Shown in pieces: positions 1 through 9,950 of a DNA stretch of 64,000 nt. Origin of the DNA: Hyphomicrobiales bacterium (lineage in GTDB: Bacteria; Pseudomonadota; Alphaproteobacteria; Rhizobiales; Rhizobiaceae); contig NVSG01000007.1 of assembly GCA_002401155.1 (NCBI GenBank), positions 8,180 through 72,179 on the forward strand, given 5' to 3'. The translations under genes and the position numbers were made by a program. A model generated the notes under the pieces. It saw only the letters and a program-made list of their open reading frames with translations. It was not told the DNA's origin and made no database searches. The stretch's first letter is position 1. Every line of letters begins with the position of its first letter.

Positions 1-239
1 ATTTGCGTAGCGTAATCTTCAACTTCTTCGACCACTTCAAGCAGACGGCGCAAACTGATTTCGCCAGTTTTGGAATCGATATCAGCCTGAATGTTGGTTT
101 CCAGACCATAGCGAGATTTCGCAGCCTTCTGGATTGCTTCGGCCATTGCATCGATAACAATCATCCGGTCGATGGATTTCTCCCGTGCTACCGCATCCGC
201 GATCTGCAAAAGTTCCAGCCTGTTAGCACTCACTGCCAT
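1..239 (-). CDS. nusA: Transcription termination/antitermination protein NusA (N-terminal part)
   Basis: Only the first 79 codons lie in the window; the gene runs off the left edge. The translation begins MAVSANRLELLQIADAVARE and continues into an alpha/beta segment ending near VVEDYA, which matches the NusA N-terminal domain that contacts RNA polymerase; the S1 and KH domains would lie outside. An AGGAG ribosome site sits 7 bases before the ATG at 239. It follows rimP on the same strand with a 66-base gap, the rimP-nusA order that is nearly universal in bacteria, so co-transcription is expected. Identification rests on both the sequence and this synteny. Confidence 0.93.
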   Translation of the reverse strand, partial: MAVSANRLELLQIADAVAREKSIDRMIVIDAMAEAIQKAAKSRYGLETNIQADIDSKTGEISLRRLLEVVEEVEDYATQ

Positions 240-305
240 TTCTTATCTCCTGATTGATGTTAACGCCTGTTTCAGTGCGCTAAACAAATATCGTTTTCCC
301 AAAAT

Positions 306-914
306 TTAACTGTCTAAACCACTTTCAGAAGTGGAATCTTTATCGTCTGTTTCTTCGCCACTAGCCACACGAAGCGACTTGTCCCGTTGCAAAGCCTCAC
401 GAATCAAATCATCCGTCAGTATCAGCTTGGCTTCCAGAATTTCTCCTGCGGGCAGGGTAAAGTTTTCGCTCTCCCCCTCGGCAACGCTTTCACGTCTAAA
501 GATGATGTCATCCCCATCAACCGACAGGATTATACCCTTATAGCGCTTACGCCCGTCAATCATCTGGCGGGTTTCAAGCTTTGCCATATGGCCTGCCCAT
601 TTTTCAAAATCGGATTTCCGCACCAATGGGCGATCAATGCCGGGTGAGGACATTTCAAGATGGTAGGCATTGGCAATCGGGTCTTCAATATCAAGCACTG
701 GTGCAATAGCACGCGAAACCTTTTCGCAATCGCCCACACTCATCGTACCATCAGGACGCTCAGCCATGATCTGCAATGTCAGGCCATTCAGGCCGGAAAG
801 TTTTACGCGCACCAGTCGGAAACCAAGCTCTTCGATCTCAGGTTCAATGATATTGGCAACCTGTGCTTCCACACCAGATTCAACCATCAGACGCATTTCA
901 GATTTTTCGTTCAA
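306..914 (-). CDS. rimP: Ribosome maturation factor RimP
   Basis: 202 residues, a normal length for alphaproteobacterial RimP. The N-terminal half has the family pattern EELGFRLVRVKL followed by a run resembling GLTLQIMAERPDG and the CEKVSRAIAPVLD helix; the motif LEMSSPGIDRPL near residues 87-98 is the RimP signature. The protein acts in 30S subunit maturation in the cytoplasm (known for the family). The C-terminal 25 residues are acidic and serine-rich and probably disordered. It lies directly upstream of nusA on the same strand and downstream of a hairpin terminator, so its promoter is likely between 915 and 967. Confidence 0.96.
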   Translation of the reverse strand: MNEKSEMRLMVESGVEAQVANIIEPEIEELGFRLVRVKLSGLNGLTLQIMAERPDGTMSVGDCEKVSRAIAPVLDIEDPIANAYHLEMSSPGIDRPLVRKSDFEKWAGHMAKLETRQMIDGRKRYKGIILSVDGDDIIFRRESVAEGESENFTLPAGEILEAKLILTDDLIREALQRDKSLRVASGEETDDKDSTSESGLDS

Positions 915-967
915 GAAACTACCTTCAATAGTTTGGTTGTTCCAATAGCAACCTTCGATCAGGCATT

Positions 968-998
968 AAAAAAGAGCGGGTGCCGAGGCATCCCACTC
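968..998 (-). terminator. Rho-independent terminator after trmB
   Basis: Read on the minus strand this is a GC-rich hairpin: GAGTGGG, a bulged A, TGC, loop CTCG, then GCACCCGCTC, followed by six T residues. It lies 66 bases past the trmB stop and 54 bases before the rimP start, so it separates the metK-trmB unit from rimP-nusA. Confidence 0.8.
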
Positions 999-1063
999 TC
1001 GCGACTATCGGAGAATTTGAACTCTATATACTGTTTGTTTACGACAATTGCAAGACGCGATTA

Positions 1064-1786
1064 CTATTCCCTCAGATAACTGAAATAAGCTGGCCGCCTT
1101 CCCTCACGCACAGCTTTCGCCTCATAGCGTGTTCGTACCCAGTCTGGATAAGGCTCATGCCAGTCACTGGCCTTTGTCGCATTCCACTGAAAGGCCGAAT
1201 TGGAATAACAATGGTTCAGCGTCCAGTTCACATAAGTATCTATGTCAGACGCAAATCGAAACTCGCCGCCCGACTTTAATACACGGGCGATTCGATCCAG
1301 ATTATCCTGATTTACAAACCGCCGCTTCCAGTGCTTTTTCTTCGGCCATGGATCAGGATAAAGCAGATAGAGCCGATCAAGCCCCCCCTCCGGCAACCAA
1401 TCGAGCAAAGGCATGGCATCATCATTATAAATCCGCACATTCTGCAAATTCTTCGCTTTGATGCCAGCAAGCGCCTTGCCCATACCGTTGAGAAACGGCT
1501 CCACACCAATATAACCGATATCGGGATGCAATTCGGCCTGATGCAGCAAATGCTCACCACCGCCAAACCCAATTTCAAGATGATATTGCTTGAAAGACTG
1601 GTCACCAAATAATTGTTCGATGCTAGCTGGGCTCGGCTGAGTTATATCAAGCAATATGCTTGGTAAAAATTCATCCACCAGCCCCTGCTGATAGCGATGC
1701 AGCTTCGGCCCCCGGCGCCTGCCAAAAAAAGCCCCATCCGGCCTAAGGTCATCAGGCCGGGGGTTATTGTTACTCGATTTACCCAT
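1064..1786 (-). CDS. trmB: tRNA (guanine-N7-)-methyltransferase TrmB
   Basis: 240 residues. It transfers a methyl group from SAM to G46 of tRNAs (family knowledge). Visible motifs are the SAM-binding loop HLEIGFGGGEHL (near residues 70-81), the acidic YNDDAMPLLDWL segment and the TrmB signature LYPDPWPKKKHWKRRF (near 142-157), plus GGEFRFASDIDTYVNW towards the C terminus. The start follows the metK stop by only 16 bases, so the two are probably one transcript in which the SAM synthetase sits with a SAM-consuming enzyme. The N-terminal 40 residues are proline- and arginine-rich, which is common in alphaproteobacterial versions. Confidence 0.96.
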   Translation of the reverse strand: MGKSSNNNPRPDDLRPDGAFFGRRRGPKLHRYQQGLVDEFLPSILLDITQPSPASIEQLFGDQSFKQYHLEIGFGGGEHLLHQAELHPDIGYIGVEPFLNGMGKALAGIKAKNLQNVRIYNDDAMPLLDWLPEGGLDRLYLLYPDPWPKKKHWKRRFVNQDNLDRIARVLKSGGEFRFASDIDTYVNWTLNHCYSNSAFQWNATKASDWHEPYPDWVRTRYEAKAVREGRRPAYFSYLRE

Positions 1787-1802
1787 TGATTTTCCGGTGG
1801 CG

Positions 1803-3074
1803 TCAGGCGCGAGCCTTAACAGCCTCTTTCAATGCCTTGGTGAGATCGGTCTTTTCCCAAGAGAACGAGCCATCCCGTCCAGGTTTGCGGCCAAAATGGC
1901 CATAAGCGGCTGTCTTGGCATAAATCGGCTTATTTAAATCAAGATGCTTGCGAATGCCCGTTGGAGACAAATCCATCACTTCGCGAAGAATTTCACCAAG
2001 CACACCTTCGTCTACTTTTCCGGTGCCATGCAAATCCACATAAACCGAAAGCGGCTGCGCCACGCCAATCGCGTAGGCCAACTGAATAGTGCATCGATCA
2101 GCAAGCTTTGCTGCAACCACGTTCTTTGCCAGATAGCGCGAGGCATAAGCGGCAGAACGATCAACCTTGGTTGTGTCCTTACCGGAAAATGCACCGCCGC
2201 CATGAGGAGCTGCACCACCATAAGTATCCACAACGATCTTACGGCCTGTAAGACCGGCATCCCCATCGGGACCACCAATCACGAATTTACCGGTAGGATT
2301 CACATGCCAAGCGCAATCATCGGCAATCGGCAAATCACCCATGGCTTCGCGAATATAAGGTTCCACAACACTGCGAACTTTTTTGGAATCCCAACTCGGG
2401 TCCATATGCTGGGTAGATAAAACGATGGAGACAACATCTTTTGGCATCCCGCCTTCATAGCGAACGGTTACCTGACTCTTGGCATCCGGACCAAGCTTGC
2501 CAGCTTCCCCTTCACCGCTCTTGCGGGCTTTGGCCAGCAATTCAAGAATTTTATGGGCATAATAAAGTGGCGCAGGCATCAATTCAGGCGTTTCATTTGT
2601 GGCATAGCCAAACATTATGCCCTGATCGCCAGCCCCTTCTTCGCCCTGTCTGTCTGCTGAATTATCAACGCCCTGCGCAATATCAGCAGATTGGGCGTGC
2701 AGCAACACATCTATTTTTGCTTTTTTCCAATGGAAGCCATCCTGCTCATAACCAATATCACGAATGGCGCGGCGTGCAGCAGAACGGAAACGGCCCGGTG
2801 CAATCATCGGATTACCAGCGGCATCCCTGACCACATTACCTTCTTTGTCTTTTTTGATAAGCGTGTCAGGCACCCGCACCTCACCAGCAATAACCACTCG
2901 GTTGGTGGTAGCCAGCGTTTCAGCAGCAACCCGTACTGTCCATGGATCAACACCTGTTTTGCGAGCTTCTCTGTAAATCAAATCCACAATTTCATCAGAA
3001 ATCCGATCACAGATTTTGTCCGGATGACCTTCAGAAACAGATTCACTAGTAAACAGGTAATTTTCTTGAGCCAT
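1803..3074 (-). CDS. metK: S-adenosylmethionine synthetase
   Basis: 423 residues, slightly longer than the E. coli enzyme as is usual in alphaproteobacteria. It makes SAM from methionine and ATP. All the expected motifs are present: [14 protein letters not shown] at the N terminus, [15 protein letters not shown] in the middle and the glycine-rich P-loop-like stretch [15 protein letters not shown] near residues 284-298. A strong GGAGGG ribosome site lies 5 bases before the ATG; the GGAG can pair with the CTCC that immediately follows it, which may or may not matter. The 123-base leader shows no SAM riboswitch I can recognise. Downstream trmB is 16 bases away. Confidence 0.98.
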   Translation of the reverse strand: MAQENYLFTSESVSEGHPDKICDRISDEIVDLIYREARKTGVDPWTVRVAAETLATTNRVVIAGEVRVPDTLIKKDKEGNVVRDAAGNPMIAPGRFRSAARRAIRDIGYEQDGFHWKKAKIDVLLHAQSADIAQGVDNSADRQGEEGAGDQGIMFGYATNETPELMPAPLYYAHKILELLAKARKSGEGEAGKLGPDAKSQVTVRYEGGMPKDVVSIVLSTQHMDPSWDSKKVRSVVEPYIREAMGDLPIADDCAWHVNPTGKFVIGGPDGDAGLTGRKIVVDTYGGAAPHGGGAFSGKDTTKVDRSAAYASRYLAKNVVAAKLADRCTIQLAYAIGVAQPLSVYVDLHGTGKVDEGVLGEILREVMDLSPTGIRKHLDLNKPIYAKTAAYGHFGRKPGRDGSFSWEKTDLTKALKEAVKARA

Positions 3075-3197
3075 TGGAGCCCTCCATTAAGAACTGAAAG
3101 TCATTCACAGCCCGGTTAATCAATAGATTTCAAGCGTTTTTAGCCACCTGATATAAAAGGTCAAGAGTCAATTCATGGCATTTAGCAGCGCCTGCCC

Positions 3198-3623
3198 TTA
3201 ATCTTCGTCCTTAGCCAGTGCTTTTACTAGGTCAATGACCTTACGCCTAACTTTCGCATCCTCGATTTTAATAAACGCCTTGTTGAGTTGCAGTCCTTCA
3301 GAACTAGACAGAAAGTCAACCACATAATCAGCCCCACCCGATTCAGAAAACCCTGAACCTGTCGCCTCACCTTGTGCCAAACCGGTGCTTGGAGCATCTT
3401 CGAAAAAATACGAAATCGGTGTTTTTAAAATTTCGGCAATTTCCTGAAGCCTGCTGGCTCCCATACGGTTTGTACCTTTTTCATATTTCTGAATTTGCTG
3501 GAAAGTAATACCCAATTGCTTGCCAAGCTTTTCCTGACTCAGCCCCGCCATATTACGACGCAATCTCAACCTGCTGCCCACATGGACATCAATTGGATTG
3601 GGTTTTTTCTGGTTTTCCACCAT
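3198..3623 (-). CDS. XRE-family transcriptional regulator, PraR-like
   Basis: 141 residues. A helix-turn-helix of the Cro/CI type spans about residues 16-72 (VGSRLRLRRNMAGLSQEKLG, then ITFQQIQKYEKGTNRM), followed by a linker and a C-terminal helical part ending in acidic residues. This short one-domain type with a conserved QQIQKYEKG recognition helix is typical of the alphaproteobacterial PraR/PhrR group, which controls quorum sensing, biofilm or stress genes in rhizobia (family knowledge). It lies between lnt and metK, the usual position in Hyphomicrobiales. The regulon here is unknown. Confidence 0.85.
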   Translation of the reverse strand: MVENQKKPNPIDVHVGSRLRLRRNMAGLSQEKLGKQLGITFQQIQKYEKGTNRMGASRLQEIAEILKTPISYFFEDAPSTGLAQGEATGSGFSESGGADYVVDFLSSSEGLQLNKAFIKIEDAKVRRKVIDLVKALAKDED

Positions 3624-3773
3624 ATCAGTGTTCTTCCTGCATAAACGTCATGGCTACCTATTACACCACAAATTTGATAATGCCCCTTAGTCTAAACCTG
3701 TGTCAATCTCCAGATAGACATCACATGACGCAGGGGTAAGAATACTGAGAATACAGGCCTTGTAGCATTTTGA

Positions 3774-5417
3774 TCAATCAGCCTGCCTTCTTCCAAATAC
3801 CCCTGCCACAAACATTATTCCCGCCAGAACAAAAAAACTCCAATAACCAAATTGGCTGAAGAACGTACCGGGTGAAGGTTTGGGCAATTTTGCATCTATC
3901 ACTCCCATTTCTCCCAACGCAATTTGCCCCAGAACCCGGCCATAGCTGTCGCTAACCGATGAAATACCCGAGTTTGCCACCCGAACCACCGGCAACCCCT
4001 CTTCCACACCACGTACAATTGCCTGTTGCAAATGCTGATAGGGTCCAGGCGTCATGCCAAACCATGCATCATTGGTGAGATTAACAATCCACTCAGGTTT
4101 TTTGTCGCTATCCTTGGGTTGCACATCACCTGAAAAAATAATCTCATAGCAAATCAACGGCAAAAAAGCCGGCCCGCTCATCGCAGATAACAGGGGACGA
4201 ATATTTCCCGGTTCAAATCCACCCCTGATTTTGGTCAATTGTTGCAGGCCCAACGACTCGGCCAATTCCTGAAACGGCAGATATTCACCAAACGGCACCA
4301 GATGCACCTTGTCTGCCGCACTTGCAATCACCCCTTCGGCATCAATCGTGTAAATCGAGTTGAAGACAAATCCGCCCGCCTGCCCCGCAACCGAACTTTC
4401 CACCCGGGCGGCACCGGTAATCAGCGTCGTGCCCTCAGGCAACATCGCACCAATCGCTGCCAGCGCATCTTTACGCTCAGTCAAAAGAAACGGAAACGCA
4501 GATTCCGGCCAGATAAGATGGGTGGTTCCAGAAAGGCCCTTTTTTTCTGCTGAAATCTCTTGGGTAGCCAAAATTTCTTGAGTAGAAAGCGTAAGATAAC
4601 GCTTAAAAATCTCGGCTTCTTTTTCCGGCAGCCATTTTTCATTCTGCGCAATCGCAGGCTGAACCAAGCGCAAACTAACATCAGCAACCATCTCATCCGA
4701 TGCCTGCGACAACCGCCAATAACCAAACCCCAAATGCGCCAGAAGCAAAGCTAATGCAAAGACCAACATTTTCGTTGTTCCCCGCGGACGCAAAGCGCTC
4801 TTGGGCGTAAAGACACCCATAGCTGCAAACACAGGAATCGAAAGCAACGTCACGCCAAAAATACCAATCAGCGAAGCAGATTGCATCATCAAGGGAATAG
4901 GCATTGCCGTATAACCAAGGGCATTCCACGGCAGGCCTGTGAACAAATTTCCACGCAAATATTCGGCCAGCGCAAGGAATACCGAAAACACAATGATCCG
5001 GTGCCAGTCTTCGCTCCAGAATATCCGCGCAAAGGCTGCCGCCAACCCCCAAAATATCGCCAGCAATGCAGGAAGCACAATCACCGCAATGGGCATCAAC
5101 CAAGCAAATTCATCGGCCTCGACCAAAAATGCCGTGCCAACCCACCAAAGGCCAGAAAGGAAATAGCCAAAGCCAAACCACCAACCAACCTTGAATGACG
5201 ACCATCCTTTGCCAATAAAACCAGCAGCAGGTTCAGTCGCCGCACCATCAAGCAACCAGATGAATATCGCAAAAGTAGCAAATAAAATGGGAAACCCGTT
5301 ATAGGGCGGCAAAGCAAAGGCAGATACCAAACCGGCAATCAGACTGGCAGCACTTCTTTTCCAACCCCAAAGCAGAATAAAATATCCCGCAAGCGATTCA
5401 ATTTTGCCAATTGCCAT
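3774..5417 (-). CDS. lnt: Apolipoprotein N-acyltransferase
   Basis: 547 residues. This inner-membrane enzyme adds the third acyl chain to the N-terminal cysteine of lipoproteins. The first 235 residues hold six or so hydrophobic segments; the rest is a periplasmic nitrilase-type domain. The Glu-Lys-Cys triad is visible: E305 in IWPESAFPF, K370 in DKVHLVPFGEYL and C423 in LICYEIIF. The final 20 residues form the last membrane helix. The order corC-lnt is kept, but here 446 bases without a supported gene separate them, instead of the tight spacing often seen. Confidence 0.96.
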   Translation of the reverse strand: MAIGKIESLAGYFILLWGWKRSAASLIAGLVSAFALPPYNGFPILFATFAIFIWLLDGAATEPAAGFIGKGWSSFKVGWWFGFGYFLSGLWWVGTAFLVEADEFAWLMPIAVIVLPALLAIFWGLAAAFARIFWSEDWHRIIVFSVFLALAEYLRGNLFTGLPWNALGYTAMPIPLMMQSASLIGIFGVTLLSIPVFAAMGVFTPKSALRPRGTTKMLVFALALLLAHLGFGYWRLSQASDEMVADVSLRLVQPAIAQNEKWLPEKEAEIFKRYLTLSTQEILATQEISAEKKGLSGTTHLIWPESAFPFLLTERKDALAAIGAMLPEGTTLITGAARVESSVAGQAGGFVFNSIYTIDAEGVIASAADKVHLVPFGEYLPFQELAESLGLQQLTKIRGGFEPGNIRPLLSAMSGPAFLPLICYEIIFSGDVQPKDSDKKPEWIVNLTNDAWFGMTPGPYQHLQQAIVRGVEEGLPVVRVANSGISSVSDSYGRVLGQIALGEMGVIDAKLPKPSPGTFFSQFGYWSFFVLAGIMFVAGVFGRRQAD

Positions 5418-5863
5418 AAATACCGAATCACCCTGATAATTCCCTGCCTTGAGATAACGCCTTGGAAACGATGGTGCAAAGGGAAAAAGATGCGGGCCCG
5501 CAGGGTGAGCGTGGAACCCAGCACTAATGCGCCGCGGTCATTTCGAATGACATCCATAACGGATTGATGCACAGCACCCGTCCCCTTGATCTTACACTTC
5601 GCACGATCAGGGGAATTATATCCAGTGCTTGGAGAGAGAAATCAAAGCGACGATATTTGCAGCCTAGTGTGTGATAATGTCCATTATGGAACTTTTTTAA
5701 AGATCAAAAACGGAAATTTTCCAGTGTTCACAAGAATACCTGAAAAAGCCTGTTTGACGTTAGTTAAATATCCCGATTTTTGGGTCGCTATATTCGACAA
5801 TTTAGGAGGGTGGCCGATGACTACTTGCGGCCAGCCTAGAGCGACCTGCCACAAGATATTGAT
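5418..5863. other. 446-base gap between corC and lnt
   Basis: No convincing gene was found on either strand; the short open frames here have no recognisable domain or good ribosome site. The stretch contains an imperfect hairpin at 5582-5613 (CCCCTTGATC paired with GATCAGGGG, one bulge) without a T run, which could be a corC transcript end or part of the lnt leader. A promoter for lnt is expected in this interval. Confidence 0.4.
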
Positions 5864-6913
5864 TTAACCAGCGCGTCTACGCTTTGCATTAATCGTCAAG
5901 ACCACAACTTTAATGCGGCGAGGGTCTGCGTCGACAACGCGGAACTCGAAGCCAAGCGAGTTGATCACTTCGCCGCGCGCGGGAACCCGTCCAACAAGCG
6001 CCACGATCAGGCCACCAATCGTATCCACATCCTCGGCAATTTCACCGGCATTGAAAGCTTTGCCGGTGGCAGCTTCGACATCTTCCAGCTCGGCTTTGGC
6101 ACTGCAAACAAAGGTGCCATCACCCTTATCGAGGATCATTTCCTCTTCTTCATCATCGTGCTCGTCTTCAATATCACCGACGATTTCTTCCATGATATCT
6201 TCCAGCGAAACCAGCCCGTCTGTACCGCCATATTCATCAATGATCAGCGCCATTTGGGTGCGGCTGGCCTGCATCCTTGTCATCAAATCCATCGCCATCA
6301 TCGATGGTGGAACAAACAAAACCGGACGCACCAGTCTCAGCGCCCCAATGGTTTTACCCAAAGCGACCCGTTTCAAATCCAGATTGGCAGGCAGCTTGGT
6401 TTTGCGCTTGGCAGCCTCTGTGCGTGACAGTTTCGATGCGTTGGTTATATAGGCAACCACATCGCGGATATGCACCATGCCCTGAGGATCATCGAGAGTT
6501 TCGTCATAAACCGGCAGACGCGAATGTCCTTCAGCCTCAAAAATCAACAACATTTCAGCCAGCGTTGTATCCATATCTACCGCTTCGATATCGGTACGCG
6601 GCACCATCAAATCTTCAACGCGAATATCTTTCAGCCGCAAAATACTGGCGAGCATCGCCTTTTCTTCGGCGGTAAATCCTTCAGAATCTGTGGTGTCTCT
6701 GGCCAGCGCATCGGCCAGTCCTTCACGCACAGACGCACCATTGCTGCGCTTACGCCCAAGCAGGCGCCAGAACCATGCAAAAGGATTAAGCGCATCATCC
6801 GCAACGGGATTATCAATGACTACGAGTTCTTTACCGGGAGTGGCATTTGCCTCTTCGCCGGAATCATCAGAATCAACAGGCTCAGTCGGATCGGTTGGAT
6901 CAGTTGGGTTCAT
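5864..6913 (-). CDS. CorC/TlyC-type CBS-domain protein
   Basis: 349 residues. Two CBS domains occupy roughly residues 85-225 (LKDIRVEDLMVPRTDIEAVD opens the first), followed by an acidic linker and a CorC_HlyC domain (about 255-340). There is no DUF21 membrane domain, so this is the soluble TlyC-like form common in alphaproteobacteria, called hemolysin in older annotation but linked to Mg/Co efflux or membrane-lipid stress by homology. The N terminus carries a short Pro-Thr-Asp repeat. It starts 26 bases past the ybeY stop and belongs to the miaB-phoH-ybeY-corC series. Confidence 0.9.
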   Translation of the reverse strand: MNPTDPTDPTEPVDSDDSGEEANATPGKELVVIDNPVADDALNPFAWFWRLLGRKRSNGASVREGLADALARDTTDSEGFTAEEKAMLASILRLKDIRVEDLMVPRTDIEAVDMDTTLAEMLLIFEAEGHSRLPVYDETLDDPQGMVHIRDVVAYITNASKLSRTEAAKRKTKLPANLDLKRVALGKTIGALRLVRPVLFVPPSMMAMDLMTRMQASRTQMALIIDEYGGTDGLVSLEDIMEEIVGDIEDEHDDEEEEMILDKGDGTFVCSAKAELEDVEAATGKAFNAGEIAEDVDTIGGLIVALVGRVPARGEVINSLGFEFRVVDADPRRIKVVVLTINAKRRRAG

Positions 6914-6939
6914 TATAACATCTGCTTAGGGTTGGGACT

Positions 6940-7422
6940 TTAATATGGGTCCGCAATACCCAGTTTCGCAAGTGCCTCTCTTTCAATTTGTTCCATGACG
7001 TCAGCTTCAACGTCATTTTGGTGATCATAGCCAAAAAGGTGTAAAAATCCATGAACAACCAGATGGGAAAAATGATCGCCAAAGCTTATCCCCTCATCTT
7101 TTGCCTCGCGAGCGAGGGTTTCCTGTCCCATGACAATATCACCAAGGAGCATTCCAGCCTTTTCGCCAATTGTGATATCTTCCGCCGGAAACGATAAAAC
7201 ATTGGTCGGCTTGTCGATATTGCGCCATTGCAAATTGAGTTTTTGCACGGCGGCATCATCAGTCAGCAAGATGCTCAACTCCGCACCTTCTGCATAACGC
7301 AAATCGGCCACAGAAATCGCAGCTCCAATCGCCCCGTGCATCTTTTGCAACAGCAAAGCTTCGTCAGGCCAGTTCCCGGCATCAATGGATAATTCAATTT
7401 CCGGCAGTTTAGGTTCAGCCAT
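6940..7422 (-). CDS. ybeY: Endoribonuclease YbeY
   Basis: 160 residues from the ATG at 7422. This single-strand endoribonuclease acts in 16S rRNA 3' maturation and 70S quality control. The zinc motif HGFLHLFGYDH, with three histidines in the H-x3-H-x5-H pattern, lies near the C terminus. The start was chosen because the ATG overlaps the phoH stop by 8 bases (ATGGCTGA), a translational coupling; a longer upstream reading would run inside phoH. The phoH-ybeY-corC order is conserved across proteobacteria. Confidence 0.94.
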   Translation of the reverse strand: MAEPKLPEIELSIDAGNWPDEALLLQKMHGAIGAAISVADLRYAEGAELSILLTDDAAVQKLNLQWRNIDKPTNVLSFPAEDITIGEKAGMLLGDIVMGQETLAREAKDEGISFGDHFSHLVVHGFLHLFGYDHQNDVEADVMEQIEREALAKLGIADPY

Positions 7423-8440
7423 TATTGTTTGCTTTTTTCGCCCCATCCGCATCATAGGCTTTAACGATATCCGCAACCAGTTTATGGCGCACCACATCAT
7501 CCGCCGAGAATTTAATCTGCTTGATGCTTTTGATGTCTTTCAGAATTTTCAAAGATTCCACCAGTCCGGAAACCTGCCCACGGGGCAAATCGATTTGGCT
7601 TGGATCACCGGTGATAATCATCCGGGAATTCTCGCCCAGACGGGTCAAAAACATCTTCATTTGCATAGACGTTGTATTTTGCGCCTCATCCAGAATAACC
7701 GCTGCATTAGAGAGCGTCCGCCCACGCATAAATGCCAGCGGCGCAATCTCAATCTCCCCGGAAGCAATCGCCCGTTCTACCCTGTCACCGGGCATCATAT
7801 CGTAAAGCGCATCGTAAAGCGGGCGCAGATACGGATCGACCTTATCCTTCATATCACCGGGCAAAAAGCCAAGCCGCTCGCCCGCTTCAACAGCAGGGCG
7901 CGAAAGAATAATACGATCCACCGCGCCGCGCTCCAGCATGGAAGCTGCATAGGCCACCGCAAGATAAGTCTTGCCCGTTCCTGCCGGCCCTATGCCGAAC
8001 ACAAGTTCAGATTTTTCCATCGCACGGATATAGGCATTCTGGGTTTTGCTTCGCGCCTGCACCAATTTTTTTCTTGTGCTGATCTGCGCAGTTTTACTGT
8101 TTCCACCGGCAGATTTTTCTTCGCTCGGAGCCAGAGAAGGGTTAATTTCAGACATACGAATAGCCCCGTCCACATCGCCAGCTTCCAGACTCTCACCTGA
8201 GAGCAACCGTTCATAGAGGTTTTCAAGCACTTGTTTGGCGCGGATCGTGCCTTCTTCTCCACCTTTGATATCCACCCTATTACCGCGCGCCACAGCTTCC
8301 ACATTCAGCTGTTGTTCCAGCATGGCAAGGTGACTATCAAATTGCCCGAATAGCTGGGAAGCCAGCATATTATCATCAAAGGAAAGCACAATATGTTCCT
8401 GCACGGAATTCTTCTTCGGGTCGGTAATATTCTTATTCAA
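7415..8440 (-). CDS. PhoH-family ATPase (PhoL type)
   Basis: 341 residues. The P-loop is GIGPAGTGKTYLAVAYA (near residues 148-164) and the Walker B region is NAAVILDEAQNTT; the motif GDPSQIDLPRGQVSGL is typical of PhoH/YbeZ. These NTPases are linked to RNA metabolism through their constant neighbour YbeY (family knowledge). The N-terminal 120 residues include a KH-like stretch (NVEAVARGNRVDIKGGEE). The stop overlaps the ybeY start. Expect one transcript with miaB, whose stop lies 66 bases before this start. Confidence 0.94.
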   Translation of the reverse strand: MNKNITDPKKNSVQEHIVLSFDDNMLASQLFGQFDSHLAMLEQQLNVEAVARGNRVDIKGGEEGTIRAKQVLENLYERLLSGESLEAGDVDGAIRMSEINPSLAPSEEKSAGGNSKTAQISTRKKLVQARSKTQNAYIRAMEKSELVFGIGPAGTGKTYLAVAYAASMLERGAVDRIILSRPAVEAGERLGFLPGDMKDKVDPYLRPLYDALYDMMPGDRVERAIASGEIEIAPLAFMRGRTLSNAAVILDEAQNTTSMQMKMFLTRLGENSRMIITGDPSQIDLPRGQVSGLVESLKILKDIKSIKQIKFSADDVVRHKLVADIVKAYDADGAKKANNNG

Positions 8441-8505
8441 TCAAAGATCCTTTTTCGATAATTTGAGCTTCATAAGTATAGCAAAATTGAACACAAATGT
8501 AAAAA

Positions 8506-9879
8506 TCAAACCTTCACAGCCACAAGACTATTAGGTGCAGCCTCGGTTATGCGAACCTTCACAATATCGCCAATCGGGCCGGTAGATTGATCAACAATCA
8601 CTGATTGCAACCAAGGCGAACGGGCAATCAATTGCCCTTCACGCCGACCCGGTTTTTCCAGCAGCACATCCATTTCCTGATCGAGGCAATTCTTGTTGAA
8701 GGTCAACTGTTGTTCATTGAGCAAAGCCTGCAATCGCTGCAAGCGCTCACCGGCCACATCGTTAGGCACCTGATCGGCCATTCCGGCCCCCGGCGTTCCC
8801 GGACGCGGCGAATATTTAAACGAAAACGCAGAGGCATATTTAACTTCGCGAATGAGCGAAAGCGTATCCTCAAAATCAGCTTCCGTTTCACCCGGAAAAC
8901 CAACAATGAAATCACCCGAAATCGCAATATCGGGCCGCACCTCACGCATGCGTTCCATCAAATAAAGATAGTCATCGCGCGTATGATGGCGGTTCATCGC
9001 CTTAAGGATTTTATCAGAACCCGCCTGAACCGGCAGGTGCAAATAAGGCATCAGGCAATCAAGATCCCCATGCGCCGCAATCAACCCCTCATCCATATCA
9101 ATCGGATGGCTGGTCATATAGCGAAGGCGTTCAATGCCATCAATTTCAGCAAGTTTATAAAGCAGTTCGCCCAGACCCCATTCGCGATCATTCGGCCCAA
9201 GTCCGTGCCATGCATTGACATTCTGCCCGAGCAAAGTGATCTCGCGAACACCTGCATCTGCAAGCCGTTTTGCTTCATCAACAATCTGCCCGACAGAACG
9301 CGAAGTCTCCGACCCGCGCGTATAAGGCACAACGCAAAACGTGCAGAATTTATCACAACCTTCTTGCACCGTCACAAACGCAGTCACCCCGCGAGAGCGC
9401 GTTTGCGCCCGTGTCGCCGCTGGCATTTTGGCAAATTTATTCTCAATCTCGAATTCCGTCTCGACGGCTTTTTCACCACGCACAGCTTTGGCAACAAGCT
9501 CCGGCAATTTGTGATAGGTCTGCGGTCCGGCTACCAAATCCACCACCGGTGCCCGTTTGATAATCTCAGCACCCTCGGCCTGCGCCACGCAACCCGTAAC
9601 CCCAATGGTCATGCTTTTGCCAAGCTCAGCCCGTGCTTGCTTCAACTTCTTGATGCGCCCGATATCGGAATAGACTTTCTCGGCAGCTTTCTCGCGAATA
9701 TGGCAGGTGTTTAGCAACACCAAATCAGCGTCCGCCATCTCCGCGGTCGCCACATAGCCTTCGGCCTCCAGCGCATCGCCGATGCGCTCAGAATCATACA
9801 CATTCATCTGACATCCATAAGTCTTCACAAAATACTTTTTGGCTGTCGCCTGTGGGGCAAGGTCTTTGTTTTCGGTCAT
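8506..9879 (-). CDS. miaB: tRNA-2-methylthio-N6-dimethylallyladenosine synthase MiaB
   Basis: 457 residues. A radical-SAM methylthiotransferase acting on i6A37 of tRNAs. The radical-SAM cluster ligands are C175, C179 and C182 in GCDKFCTFC; the second cluster ligands of the N-terminal MTTase domain are C23, C59 and C97. A C-terminal TRAM domain ends at LVAVKV. It lies upstream of phoH-ybeY-corC, the standard order. Confidence 0.97.
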   Translation of the reverse strand: MTENKDLAPQATAKKYFVKTYGCQMNVYDSERIGDALEAEGYVATAEMADADLVLLNTCHIREKAAEKVYSDIGRIKKLKQARAELGKSMTIGVTGCVAQAEGAEIIKRAPVVDLVAGPQTYHKLPELVAKAVRGEKAVETEFEIENKFAKMPAATRAQTRSRGVTAFVTVQEGCDKFCTFCVVPYTRGSETSRSVGQIVDEAKRLADAGVREITLLGQNVNAWHGLGPNDREWGLGELLYKLAEIDGIERLRYMTSHPIDMDEGLIAAHGDLDCLMPYLHLPVQAGSDKILKAMNRHHTRDDYLYLMERMREVRPDIAISGDFIVGFPGETEADFEDTLSLIREVKYASAFSFKYSPRPGTPGAGMADQVPNDVAGERLQRLQALLNEQQLTFNKNCLDQEMDVLLEKPGRREGQLIARSPWLQSVIVDQSTGPIGDIVKVRITEAAPNSLVAVKV

Positions 9880-9950
9880 ATGGTTTTCTAAGTTTAATCT
9901 ATACCAGCGCTACATAACGCTTTTGCTACAGGTTTTGAAGACGGCAGACG

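Noticed and set aside
3075-3197. Possible SAM riboswitch before metK
   Set aside because: The leader shows no pseudoknot or stem arrangement I could match to a SAM class; only an ordinary leader with a strong ribosome site is supported.
5586-5867. A 93-codon plus-strand frame in the corC-lnt gap
   Set aside because: Overlaps the corC end, has no ribosome site and no recognisable feature.
7385-8200. A 271-codon plus-strand frame over phoH and ybeY
   Set aside because: Antisense shadow of phoH and ybeY; no domain or ribosome site.
8605-9714. A 369-codon open frame opposite miaB
   Set aside because: It runs antisense to an unmistakable miaB, has no recognisable domain, and is explained by codon bias of the true gene.
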